Assembly: GCF_026340255.1 (NCBI RefSeq)
Contig: NZ_JAPEPJ010000001.1
Span: 4,743,501 to 4,807,500 of the forward strand
DNA from: Streptomyces sp. NBC_01408
Lineage (GTDB): Bacteria; Actinomycetota; Actinomycetes; Streptomycetales; Streptomycetaceae
Length of the DNA stretch: 64,000 nucleotides
Reading direction: 5' to 3'
In this document: one piece after another, positions 8,697 through 17,289 of the stretch
Position numbering within the stretch: position 1 is the stretch's first letter
Layout of the letters: every line of letters starts with the position of its first letter
Program-made: the position numbers and the translations under genes
The notes under the pieces: generated by a model
The model's database searches: none
Told to the model about the DNA's origin: nothing
What the model saw: only the letters and a program-made list of their open reading frames with translations

Positions 8697-9764
8697 TCAG
8701 GTGAGCTGGAGCAGTGGGGTGCCGGTGCCGGTGCCGAGGACGTCTCGGAGGGCCGGGATGTCTGTCCAGGTGAGGCCTAGGGCGCGGGCCGCGTACCGGA
8801 GGGTGACGTGGTCGGCTCCGTCGGCCGCTTCGCGGAGGGTCTTCATGACCTCGTCCACGTCGAGGCAGGCGGTCCCGCCGGCGGGCGGGTCGTGCCGGGG
8901 TGTCCGGCTGCGTTCGTGCTCCAGCCCGTGGATGCCGGTGATCCGGTGGGAGAGGTCGGCCGCCTCGTCCAGGGTTGCCGGACGCTCGTCGAGGAGGGCC
9001 TGTGCGACCGGGTTGTGGCCGATGGCTTCGTGGAGCGGCAGGTGGTACAGCAGGGGGGAGACCTCGGTGAGGTGGATGGTGCCGTTGACGGTGCGGACGG
9101 CGCCGCGGGCGCCGTGGACGGCCGCGGCCCACAGCGCGGATGCCTCGGAGGGGTGCCAGGCCAGCGCGGGGGCGGCTGCTGCGGCCGCGCCCCGGCCGGG
9201 GGTGAGGGGGTGGTGGCGTCCGGCGAGGCGTTCGAGGAGGGTCTCTTCGCCGATTTCCCCGTCGAGGCCGGGGCCTGCGACGTAGACGGTGGTGGGGACG
9301 CCGGTGAGGTGGCAGGCGGCGAGGGTGTAGGCGTCCCCGAACGGGCTGCACAGGGTGGGCTCGTTGCCGTGGGTGAGGATGTCGCCGCCGATGTCGACGA
9401 TGCGGATCCGGCCGCCTGCGGCCTCGGCCATGGATTCGACCTGTCGGGACAGGGCGGAGAGCCCCTGGGCGGGGTCGAGCAGCAGCAGCCGGGCCGGCAG
9501 ATCCCTGGCGAGGCCCGGCATGGTGGATCCGGCCGGGAGGCGGGCGCGGGTGGCAGGCGTGAATGCCGCGGCGCCGCCGGCTGCGGGGGCGAGCCCGGCG
9601 AAGTCCCGTCTCCCGAGGGGTCTGGGGGTGGGGTCGACCTCGGGGCGTTCCCATGCGTAGGTGGCGATCAGCGGTGGGGCCGGGTCAAGGGTGATGGTGC
9701 GGGCGGCGATGAGGGTGCCGATGGGGTCTCCGCCGCCGCCCGCCGCGACGTACAGGTCGCTCAT
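8697..9764 (-). CDS. DUF1152-domain protein
   Basis: A 355-residue protein that fits the DUF1152 family: a glycine-rich N terminus (VAAGGGGDPIGTL), the core VDIGGDILTHGNEP, and SPFGDAYTLAA. The biochemical role of DUF1152 is unknown to me. The protein has no signal peptide or membrane segment, so it should be cytoplasmic. Its ATG overlaps the stop of the radical SAM gene by four bases, which indicates coupled translation and a shared task. The pair is divergent from the ATP-grasp/MFS operon. The glycine motif and acidic core hint at nucleotide binding, but this is only a guess. Confidence 0.75.
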   Translation of the reverse strand: MSDLYVAAGGGGDPIGTLIAARTITLDPAPPLIATYAWERPEVDPTPRPLGRRDFAGLAPAAGGAAAFTPATRARLPAGSTMPGLARDLPARLLLLDPAQGLSALSRQVESMAEAAGGRIRIVDIGGDILTHGNEPTLCSPFGDAYTLAACHLTGVPTTVYVAGPGLDGEIGEETLLERLAGRHHPLTPGRGAAAAAAPALAWHPSEASALWAAAVHGARGAVRTVNGTIHLTEVSPLLYHLPLHEAIGHNPVAQALLDERPATLDEAADLSHRITGIHGLEHERSRTPRHDPPAGGTACLDVDEVMKTLREAADGADHVTLRYAARALGLTWTDIPALRDVLGTGTGTPLLQLT

Positions 9765-11200
9765 GCGGCGTCCCCGCGCAGGTCGATGCCGGTGATGCGT
9801 ACGGGGGTTGCTCCCATGTTCCGCTGGGCTCGGGCGTTCGCCGCGTGGAGGTTCTCGTAGTACTCACGGTCGAGGCCCTTGACGGGCTCGGAGTAGAACA
9901 TCCAGGACAGGACGTCGCGGTACTTGAAGCCCCTGGGGGTGAGCTGGATGCGGCGGCCGATGCGGTGGATGAGCCCGTTGGACTCGGCCGCGTCGAGGAC
10001 GGGTTCGAACTCGGCGGCGTGCTTCTGGTAGCCGAAGCGGTCGAGTTCGGTGAGGTCGAGGTCGAAGGAGTCGAGGACGAGGCGCTTGCGGACGATTTCC
10101 TCGCCGGTCAGTTCGATGCCGGTGACGGGGACGATCTCGTGGTTCCTGGCCTTCTTGATGTAGTCCGCGACCTCGGCCGTCGAGGGCTTCACGCTGCCGG
10201 TCATGTAGTCGAGCACGCTGGTGTACGAGCGGGCGCCGACGCCGAGGCCGAGCAGGGGGACGCCGTGGAAGGTGAGCACCTTCTGGACGTAGCCGCCGCG
10301 GCCGGGCCTCTTGTAGCGGACGGAGCCTTCCTGGACGTAGCCGTGCTCGAGGAAGACCTGGCGGGCGTAGTCGTAGCGCTCGTACAGCTCGGGCTGCCAC
10401 ATGTACTGGTAGGAGCCGGTCTTGGAGAACCAGGCGTCCGGCCGCACCGTGAGGAAGTAGGTGCTGATGGTGGTGGGCCGGAGTTTCGCCAGTTCGTTCA
10501 CGCTGTGGCGCCAGGTCTCGGGGGTCTGTCCGGCGAAGCCCATGATGAGGTCGGTGGACAGGTCCGGCAGCCCGAGTTCGTGTGCGGTGTGGATGGCTCG
10601 GCGGATGACGCCTTCGTCCTCGCCGCCGCGGCCGGCTTCGCGGATCTCGCGGGGGACGAGGGACTGGATGCCGACGTTGGCGCGGGTGAGGCCCATCTCG
10701 ATGAGGGCCTTGAACTCGTCGGGTTCGTCGGCGATGGAGGACGGGGTGGCTTCGACGGCGACCTCTTCGACCGTGGAGCGCCAGTTGGGGTAGATGCCAC
10801 CGATGGTGGCGAAGATCTGCTCGAAGTGGCGGGGCTTGAGCAGGGCGGGGGTGCCGCCGCCGATGTAGACGGTGCGCAGGCGCCGGGCCTGGATGATCTC
10901 GGCGTGATCCCGGATCTGCGTACACAGGGCGTCGGTGTACGCGTCGAAGACGTCCTCGTCGGTGCTGATGACGGTGTAGAGGTTGCAGAAGCCGCATTTG
11001 CGGTCGCAGAAGGGGACGTGCAGGTAGAGGTTGAGTTCGGGGACCTGGTAGTTGGCGAGGTCGGCGGCCCACACGTCGGGGATGGTCCACTTGCCCTCCG
11101 GGAGGGGGCGGTACGTGGAGCGGGGCGGGTAGGAGTACTGGTAGGGCGGGATGACGCCCTGGTCGATGTGGTCGGCGAGCTGCTGGCGCAGGCTGGTCAC
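9761..11200 (-). CDS. HemN-like radical SAM enzyme
   Basis: A 479-residue radical SAM protein of the coproporphyrinogen dehydrogenase-like group. Cys65, Cys69 and Cys72 form the CX3CX2C [4Fe-4S] site in HVPFCDRKCGFC. YIGGGTPALL near residues 112-121 is the SAM-binding glycine motif of HemN relatives. A C-terminal HemN-like domain follows (ELTGEEIVRKRLVLDSFDLD). It is longer than HemW, and genuine HemN is unlikely given its neighbours. HemN-like class C enzymes often act as methylases or cyclases in natural-product pathways. Coupling to the DUF1152 gene and divergence from two ligase genes suggest it modifies a small metabolite. The substrate is unknown. Confidence 0.85.
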   Translation of the reverse strand: MTSLRQQLADHIDQGVIPPYQYSYPPRSTYRPLPEGKWTIPDVWAADLANYQVPELNLYLHVPFCDRKCGFCNLYTVISTDEDVFDAYTDALCTQIRDHAEIIQARRLRTVYIGGGTPALLKPRHFEQIFATIGGIYPNWRSTVEEVAVEATPSSIADEPDEFKALIEMGLTRANVGIQSLVPREIREAGRGGEDEGVIRRAIHTAHELGLPDLSTDLIMGFAGQTPETWRHSVNELAKLRPTTISTYFLTVRPDAWFSKTGSYQYMWQPELYERYDYARQVFLEHGYVQEGSVRYKRPGRGGYVQKVLTFHGVPLLGLGVGARSYTSVLDYMTGSVKPSTAEVADYIKKARNHEIVPVTGIELTGEEIVRKRLVLDSFDLDLTELDRFGYQKHAAEFEPVLDAAESNGLIHRIGRRIQLTPRGFKYRDVLSWMFYSEPVKGLDREYYENLHAANARAQRNMGATPVRITGIDLRGDAA

Positions 11201-11416
11201 GGTGCTCGTTCCCCGTTCGGGTCGCGGTGCGGTTTACCTGGCGTGGCGATCCGATCACGGGACGCTTGTGCGGCTCCATGGGCTGTGAGCACCAAATGCC
11301 GTGGGGTTACTGACCAATTGACTGGGCTTTGCTCCAAAACATCATGCTGTGAGGCAAGTTGTTTTCGTCTGTCAGGCCCATAGCCGCTACCCTCCCTCCG
11401 CGGCTTTGCTGGTGGA
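11201..11416. promoter_or_regulatory. Divergent promoter region of the radical SAM / ATP-grasp cluster
   Basis: A 216-base intergenic region, markedly richer in A/T than the flanking genes around 11280-11375. It must hold promoters for both arms. TTGACT at 11318-11323 could be a -35 element for the plus strand, but no good -10 follows, so this is weak. No dedicated regulator gene is present in the cluster. Confidence 0.5.
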
Positions 11417-12670
11417 ATGAGAATCGGTACGGGCCCGCGCGGGCCGGGAGTTCTGGTGATCGAGCCGATGGGGAACGCGGGGCGTTTCCTCGTGGAGGCC
11501 GCTGACCGGCTGGGGCTGCGCCTGTACGCGGCCACTCACAAGGACATCCACGACGGCTACCCGGACTGGCTGCGATCGGCCCTCGCGGGGGTGTGCGCGA
11601 CGGATCTCGCGGATACCCCGAGAGCCCTGGAAGACATGGACGCCTTCTGCCGGCAGCACGCCATCGCGGGTGTCGCTGCCTGCTTCGAGCTGTTCACCCC
11701 GCTCGCCGCGCTGCTCGCCCAACGGGTCGGCCTGCCCGGAAACGATCCTCTGCTCGCGCGGGCGGCCAGGAACAAGATCCTCATGGGTGAGGCGTTCGCC
11801 GCGGCCGGGATCCCCGCCCCCCGCTGGACGGTCGTGCGGGACGTGGCCGAGGCGCACGAGGCGGCGCGGTCGCACGGGCTGGGCCGGCCGCTGGTGGTGA
11901 AGCCGGCGGAGCAGGGCGGCTCGTGGGGCGTGTCCGTGGTGGACGGCCCGGACCGGCTCGCCTCCGCGATCGGTGCGGCCCAGCAGTACACGCACGCCTA
12001 TCCGCACGGCCTGAAGCTCGACACGCGGGCTCTGGTGCAGGAGTACGTCCCCGGGGAGGAGTACTCGTGCGAAACGGTGGTCGCGGACGGGGTGGCCTAC
12101 CCTCTGCCGGTCGTCAGGAAGGACACCACCCAGGGCCGGCACCGGATCGAGACCGGGCACACCTGCCCCTCCGGTCTGGCTCCGCCGCTCGCCAGGAGGG
12201 TGCAGCACACCGCGGCGCGGGCAGCGCTCGCCGTCGGCGTGCGCAACGGGATCGCGCACACGGAGGTGAAGATCCCCCCGGGCACGGAGACGCCGTATGT
12301 GATCGAGACCGGCGCCCGCCTGCCGGGGGACAACCTGTGCGAGATCATCGAGGCCGCGACGGGCGTGAGTGAAGCCGTGGCCTACCTCCAGGCCGTGCTC
12401 GGCCGGGTCCCCGACACCGCCGCTTCCGCTACGGACGCGGCGGCGATCCGGTTCCTGCTGCCCCAGCACGGCGGGGTGCTACGGGAGGTGTTCATCCCGC
12501 AAGCACCCGGTACGCACAGCGAGTTGCACCTTCAGCCCGGGGACACGGTGCCGGAGCCGGCGGATTCGGCCTGCCGGATCGGGCACGTGGTGGCCCGCGC
12601 GGAAACGGTTGACCAAGCATGCGACCTGGCAGATCAGGTGGCCGCCGGGTCCCGCGTGGAAGTGGGCTGA
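11417..12670 (+). CDS. ATP-grasp carboxylate-amine ligase (first of two)
   Basis: A 417-residue ATP-grasp protein. The N-terminal domain (LVIEPMGNAGRFLVEAADRL) resembles the substrate domain of carboxylate-amine ligases. ATP-binding segments are LVVKPAEQGGSWGVS and the acidic-Asn metal site around VIETGARLPGDN. Enzymes of this fold join a carboxylate to an amine through an acylphosphate, as in dipeptide ligases. It opens a four-gene operon with gaps of 4 bases or overlaps, together with a second ATP-grasp enzyme, an MFS transporter and an acyltransferase. Product unknown. Confidence 0.82.
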   Translation: MRIGTGPRGPGVLVIEPMGNAGRFLVEAADRLGLRLYAATHKDIHDGYPDWLRSALAGVCATDLADTPRALEDMDAFCRQHAIAGVAACFELFTPLAALLAQRVGLPGNDPLLARAARNKILMGEAFAAAGIPAPRWTVVRDVAEAHEAARSHGLGRPLVVKPAEQGGSWGVSVVDGPDRLASAIGAAQQYTHAYPHGLKLDTRALVQEYVPGEEYSCETVVADGVAYPLPVVRKDTTQGRHRIETGHTCPSGLAPPLARRVQHTAARAALAVGVRNGIAHTEVKIPPGTETPYVIETGARLPGDNLCEIIEAATGVSEAVAYLQAVLGRVPDTAASATDAAAIRFLLPQHGGVLREVFIPQAPGTHSELHLQPGDTVPEPADSACRIGHVVARAETVDQACDLADQVAAGSRVEVG

Positions 12671-12674
12671 ACCG

Positions 12675-13925
12675 GTGCAGAAGATGGCGTTCTTGCGGTC
12701 GGTGGGCATCCAGCGTGCCGACCCCTACATCCAGCAGGCCGTACGCGGGCTCGCGGCCGACGGGATCGAGGCCGGGCTGTTCCACACCAGCGGCAGCCCC
12801 GGTGACGAGGACTTCCCCGGGTACCGGGAACGGCTTGACCGGGGGGTGACTCCGCGGGAGCTCGCGGATGCGGTCGCCGCCTGGGGGGCGGATGCGGCGG
12901 TGTCGATCTCGCTGCCGTGCGAGAACGCGCTGCGCGATGCCGTAGCCAAGGCCTTCCTGGACGCCGTGGGCATCCCGACGGTCATGACACCGCTCGCGGC
13001 GACGATGCTGCTGGTGGACAAGTGGGAGACCAAGAAGCTCTGCGCACAGGCCGGGCTGAAGGTGCCGGACGGGTTCCGCGCCGACTCCGGTCTGCTGGCG
13101 GGGCGGGGCCTGCCGGCGCCCGGCTACCGGGACGCGCTGCGCGTGCAGGCCGAACGGATCGGCTACCCGCTGATGTCCAAGCCCGCGTGGGACTCGACCA
13201 GCATGGGCATCCGCACCCTGCACTCCGCCGCCGACCTGGACGCCTACCTCGCGTCCCCGCCTGAGGTGTCGGCGGTGGTGGAACAGGTCGTCGAAGGCGA
13301 CCTGTGCAGCGTGGACATCGTGGGGCGGCCCGGCTCCTACCGGGTCCTGCCGTTGTGCTGGACCGGACGCGCCGGGGCGGAACCGGTGTTCACCTTCGCC
13401 GACCTGCGCTGGTGCGGGCCCCGTCGGACGGCGGACGCCGCGTTCGCCGAAGTGGCCCGCACCCTGATCACCCTGTGCGGGAACCTGGGAGTGTGCGGGT
13501 CGGTCAACGTCGATATGGTCTATACCGGCGGCCAGTTCGTGATCCTGGAGGTCAACCCGCGCATCGGCGGCGCCACCACACTGTCGTGCGCCGCGTCGGG
13601 CACGAACACCTTCACCTCCCTCGCCCGCATGGCCCGCGGTCTCCCGCCGGCCGGCGACACGGTGCAACGGGCCGGGTGGGCGATCGAATTCCTCGCCGGG
13701 GGCCGCATGCCTCCGGCGGTGGTGGCCGAGCTCCGCAACCGCGTTGCGGTGGTCACCGCGCATGAGCTGGTCATCGACGGCACCTCCCACGGGGACATCG
13801 TCGTGGTCACCCTCGCCGAAGGCGAGGAGGACAGGACGGTGAAGGCCCTGACGGAACTCCACGGGGCGACCGGCTTCCCCGCGGCCGATGTCATGGGCAA
13901 GATCAGCTCCCTGCTGAGCCCGTGA
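12675..13925 (+). CDS. ATP-grasp carboxylate-amine ligase (second of two)
   Basis: A 416-residue ATP-grasp protein, clearly different in sequence from the preceding one. The N-terminal domain resembles the carbamoyl-phosphate synthase/biotin carboxylase pre-ATP-grasp fold. ATP-binding features are PLMSKPAWDSTSMGI, VEGDLCSVDIV and the metal-binding NVDMVYTG then ILEVNPRIGG. The start is GTG four bases after the previous stop; an ATG nine bases later is also possible. Its stop overlaps the MFS start. Two different ligases in one operon suggest two successive amide or peptide bond formations on a small product. Confidence 0.82.
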   Translation: MQKMAFLRSVGIQRADPYIQQAVRGLAADGIEAGLFHTSGSPGDEDFPGYRERLDRGVTPRELADAVAAWGADAAVSISLPCENALRDAVAKAFLDAVGIPTVMTPLAATMLLVDKWETKKLCAQAGLKVPDGFRADSGLLAGRGLPAPGYRDALRVQAERIGYPLMSKPAWDSTSMGIRTLHSAADLDAYLASPPEVSAVVEQVVEGDLCSVDIVGRPGSYRVLPLCWTGRAGAEPVFTFADLRWCGPRRTADAAFAEVARTLITLCGNLGVCGSVNVDMVYTGGQFVILEVNPRIGGATTLSCAASGTNTFTSLARMARGLPPAGDTVQRAGWAIEFLAGGRMPPAVVAELRNRVAVVTAHELVIDGTSHGDIVVVTLAEGEEDRTVKALTELHGATGFPAADVMGKISSLLSP

Positions 13926-15175
13926 GCGCGGCCGCGGACACGCGCCGCCGCCCCCGCGCCGCGGAGCGCCTGGGCGTGCCGGTGCTGCGCGGGCACGGCC
14001 TCTTCATCACCGGCAACCTGATCGACTCCGTCGGCAACGGCATGCTCCTGCCGCTGGGGCTGCTGTACTTCACCGACGTGCAAGGCCTGCCGCTGGCGCA
14101 GGTGGGCCTGGCGATGACGGTGGGGCAGGCCATCGCGCTGCCGGTCACGTTCCTCGCCGGACGCCTCATGGACCGCGTGGGGCCGAAACGGGTCGTGGTG
14201 TGGGCGAACATCCTCTCCGCCGCCGGGTTCACCCTGTTCCTGTTCGCCGGCGAGCTGTGGCACGTCGTCGGCGTGTACGTGCTGGTGCAGGCCGGGATCA
14301 ACATGTACTTCACCGCGCAGCGCACCCTGATCACGCACGTCACCGAACCCGAGGAGCGCCGGTCGTGGTTCGCGTTCACCGGCTCCCTGCGCAACATCGG
14401 CCTCGCCGCGGGGGCCGCCGCCGCGGCGGGGGCCCTGACGGTGTTCGGGAAGGGCTCGCTGTGGTGGCTGATCGCGGTCGACGCCGCGACCTACCTGCTG
14501 GCCGCCGCCTGCTTCGCCGCCCTCACCACCGCTCCACCGCAGTCGCGGGCCACGCCGCCCAGTGCGCTGGTGACCCGGGCCGACCACGCCCGCCGCTACC
14601 TGCTCCTCGTGTCCGTGAACATCCCCTACGTCCTCGCCCAGGCCGTCCTCGCCGTGCTCGTCGCCATCTACACCACCCGCGCCCTGGGGCTTCCCGCGTC
14701 GGCGGCGAGCGTGCTGTTCGTCATCAACACCGTCATCGTCTCCGGGTGTTCGACAGCCGTCACCGCGCACCTGGCGCCGAAGGTGCCCCGCCGCGCCGTG
14801 GCGGCCGGATACCTGATCATGGCGGTCGGGATGGGGGCGTTCGCCCTGCCAGCGCTGCCCTCTCTCGCCTTCACCGCCTGGGCGGCCCTCGTCTTCGCGA
14901 TCGTGCTGTTCAGCGTGGCTGAGATCCTCCTCGGCCCGGCATTGAGCGAACTGTCCGTGAGCCTCACCCCCGAGGCGGCCGGGGGCTTCACGCAGGGTCT
15001 GTACCAGTTCTCCTGGGCCATCGGCATGGTCGCCGCTCCGGCCCTGTTCACCCTGCTGCTGGAAGCCGGGCCCCTCGTGCCGTGGGGTGCCGAAGGCGCC
15101 GCCTGCCTGATCGCCATGTTCGCCGCGCCCGCCCTGAAGGCCCCCAACCGCCACCGCCGGAGGAAACCCCGTTGA
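13922..15175 (+). CDS. MFS transporter
   Basis: A 417-residue polytopic membrane protein with about 12 hydrophobic segments. The loop GRLMDRVGPKR after the second segment is the MFS motif A. The GTG start overlaps the ATP-grasp stop by four bases and its stop overlaps the next gene, so it belongs to the same operon. It most likely exports the product of the cluster, giving secretion or self-protection; import of a precursor is the alternative. Confidence 0.85.
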   Translation: MSAAADTRRRPRAAERLGVPVLRGHGLFITGNLIDSVGNGMLLPLGLLYFTDVQGLPLAQVGLAMTVGQAIALPVTFLAGRLMDRVGPKRVVVWANILSAAGFTLFLFAGELWHVVGVYVLVQAGINMYFTAQRTLITHVTEPEERRSWFAFTGSLRNIGLAAGAAAAAGALTVFGKGSLWWLIAVDAATYLLAAACFAALTTAPPQSRATPPSALVTRADHARRYLLLVSVNIPYVLAQAVLAVLVAIYTTRALGLPASAASVLFVINTVIVSGCSTAVTAHLAPKVPRRAVAAGYLIMAVGMGAFALPALPSLAFTAWAALVFAIVLFSVAEILLGPALSELSVSLTPEAAGGFTQGLYQFSWAIGMVAAPALFTLLLEAGPLVPWGAEGAACLIAMFAAPALKAPNRHRRRKPR

Positions 15176-16173
15176 TCACGAGCATCGTCGAATCCATCCA
15201 CGCCGTCCCGGCCGCCGAGTGGGAGCGGCTCGCCCGGCCGGCCGGCTTCTACCTCTCCCACCAGTGGCTCGCCGGCGAAGAAGAAGACCCCACCGCCACG
15301 TGCGCGTACGCGCTCGTGCGGGACCGCACGGGCGACCTGCTCGCCGCCGCGCCCCTCTACCTGGTGCGGGACGAGCCGAACGACTCCTACCAGCCGGGCA
15401 CCGTACTGCCCTCACACCTGCGGCCCCGCGTGATCGCCGGAGCGCGGCGCGGCTACCACAACACCCCGCTCACCGCCCCCGGCCTGGAGGCCGTACAGCG
15501 CGACGCCTGCCTCGTCCTCCTCCGGGACGCCGCACGCCACTTCGCCGACCGGAACGACACAACGCACTGGTGGCCCTACCTCACCACCCCGGCCACCACC
15601 CGGCTCGCCCGCTTCTACCCCGAACGCCCCCTCCACCTGGAGGACGACGCTCTCATCCCCCTGCCCGGGGCAGGGATCGACGACTACATCGCCTCCCTGC
15701 CCTCGCAGCGCCGTGCCGGCATCCGCCGCGAACGCCGTGCCTTCGCCGCGGCCGGGCTCGATGTGCGCCACCAGGCGCTCGCGGACTGCTTCGAGGACGC
15801 CGGGGTCCTGCTCGCCGGACACCAGCAGGATCACGGGCACGACCGGGACGGGACCGACGCGATGACCGCGCTGCTGAAGCGGCAGGCGGCGGCGATGGGC
15901 GGCGAAGCGCGCGTGGTGGCCGCCTACGACAGGCGGCGGATGATCGGGTTCTGCCTCTACTACCACTACGGGGCCACGACGTGGATCCGTGCGGTCGCCG
16001 TCGACCGGCGGCATCCGGCGCCCCACCTGTACTTCAACCTCATGTACTACCTGCCGGCCGAAGACGCCTATGCCCACGGCGCGACCGGCCTGCACGCGGG
16101 CATGACGACGATCGAGGCCAAGCGGCGGCGCGGCGCCGCGGTGTCCGGCCTGTACGCGCTGGTCGACCGGTAG
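15172..16173 (+). CDS. FemAB-like/GNAT N-acyltransferase
   Basis: A 333-residue protein resembling the peptidoglycan-biosynthesis FemAB-like/GNAT group, with a late acyl-acceptor fold (RMIGFCLYYHYGATTWIRAV, then AHGATGLHAG). A GGAGGAAA site seven bases upstream supports the unusual TTG start, which overlaps the MFS stop. Members transfer an acyl or aminoacyl group, in some cases from aminoacyl-tRNA, to an amine. Being last in an operon with two ATP-grasp ligases and an exporter, it probably tailors or caps the product, or gives self-resistance by acylation. Confidence 0.75.
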   Translation: MITSIVESIHAVPAAEWERLARPAGFYLSHQWLAGEEEDPTATCAYALVRDRTGDLLAAAPLYLVRDEPNDSYQPGTVLPSHLRPRVIAGARRGYHNTPLTAPGLEAVQRDACLVLLRDAARHFADRNDTTHWWPYLTTPATTRLARFYPERPLHLEDDALIPLPGAGIDDYIASLPSQRRAGIRRERRAFAAAGLDVRHQALADCFEDAGVLLAGHQQDHGHDRDGTDAMTALLKRQAAAMGGEARVVAAYDRRRMIGFCLYYHYGATTWIRAVAVDRRHPAPHLYFNLMYYLPAEDAYAHGATGLHAGMTTIEAKRRRGAAVSGLYALVDR

Positions 16174-16227
16174 CCGGATGCGGGAAGGCCCGGCACTCGC
16201 CGGCCGGCGCCCGCGGTCACACGTGCG

Positions 16228-17064
16228 TCACGCCGGCAGCGGGGCGAAGGTGTGCATCTCGTCCGCCCCACCTGCCCGGACGATGCCGTAGCTGCTCTCC
16301 GGTACCTCGTTCCAGGCGCCGGGCAGGTCGCCGAGGGGCTCGGAGACGATGAGGCGCGTCTCCTCGGAGAGGTCCCGCAGGAAGGCGACATCGGGGTGCA
16401 GACGGCGCAGTGCGTCCACCCGGCTGCTGTAGAACAGCGACCGGGACGTGTGCTGGCTGGAGTACCGGAAGGCCCAGACGTGTGCGCCGTCGGTGATGGC
16501 GAGCGTCATCTGGAGGGGGAACTCCACGCCGTGCTCACGGCCGACGCGCTCCACCACTCCCGCCATCCTCGCGACGGCGGCGGGCGGGTCCTCGTCCAGG
16601 CCGAAGGTGAGGGCCAGGTAGAACAGCACCTCGGAGTCCGTGGTCCCCCCGATGTCCGCGTACAGGGCGGGGTCGACGAGCAGGGTGAGTTCACGGCGCA
16701 TGAGGTGGAAACCGGAGATGGAGCCGTTGTGCATGAACATCCAGCGGCCGTGCCGGAACGGGTGACAGTTCGACTGCTGCACCGCCGTGCCGGTCGACGC
16801 CCGGATGTGCGCGAAGAACAGCGGGGAGCTCACATGGTCCGCCATCTCCCGCAGGTTGCGGTTGTTCCAGGCGGGACCCACGTCCCTGAGGAGGCCCGGA
16901 GAGTCGTTGCCCTCCGAGTACCAGCCGACACCGAAGCCGTCGCCGTTCGTGGTCTCCACGCCGAGTTTGGAGTGCAGGCTCTGGTCGATCAGCGAGTGGG
17001 CCGGTTTGTACAGGATGGTGTCGAGCAGCATGGGAGTTCCCGAATACGCGAGCCATCGGCACAT
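16228..17064 (-). CDS. Class II glutamine amidotransferase (EgtC/YafJ-like)
   Basis: A 278-residue N-terminal-nucleophile amidohydrolase. Cys2 after the initiator Met is the expected nucleophile (MCRWLAYSG). TTNGDGFGVGWY, FAHIRAST and MFMHNGSISGF are the family substrate-binding segments. EgtC removes glutamate from a gamma-glutamyl ergothioneine intermediate, but no other egt genes are nearby, so a gamma-glutamyl hydrolase of unknown substrate is the safe call. It is convergent with the acyltransferase gene and divergent from the DUF2236 operon. Confidence 0.85.
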   Translation of the reverse strand: MCRWLAYSGTPMLLDTILYKPAHSLIDQSLHSKLGVETTNGDGFGVGWYSEGNDSPGLLRDVGPAWNNRNLREMADHVSSPLFFAHIRASTGTAVQQSNCHPFRHGRWMFMHNGSISGFHLMRRELTLLVDPALYADIGGTTDSEVLFYLALTFGLDEDPPAAVARMAGVVERVGREHGVEFPLQMTLAITDGAHVWAFRYSSQHTSRSLFYSSRVDALRRLHPDVAFLRDLSEETRLIVSEPLGDLPGAWNEVPESSYGIVRAGGADEMHTFAPLPA

Positions 17065-17289
17065 GCGTCATCACCTGGATCCCTACGGCATGGCGGGAAC
17101 AGGACCAACTTCCCGCTCGCCCCCGATCCCATTCTCGGCTCCCTCTCCGGGGAGCGCCACGCGGGTGCCCGCACCGGCCGTCCCACCGGCTCGGCCGTGC
17201 CGGACGGCGTCGGCCGGTATGCCGGGGCACCGGCCCGGGTACACCACACGGGACGGCATCCGACCCCATGGTCCCCGGGAGGCTCAGGC
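17065..17289. other. Divergent intergenic region
   Basis: 225 bases between the amidotransferase and DUF2236 genes. It must carry promoters in both directions. I could not identify a clear operator or promoter pair. Confidence 0.35.

Noticed and set aside
9761..11200. Genuine coproporphyrinogen dehydrogenase (HemN)
   Set aside because: It is tied to DUF1152 and ligase genes, not haem genes, although the fold is related.
16228..17064. Ergothioneine gene egtC
   Set aside because: No egtA, egtB, egtD or egtE neighbours are seen, so the specific assignment is not justified.
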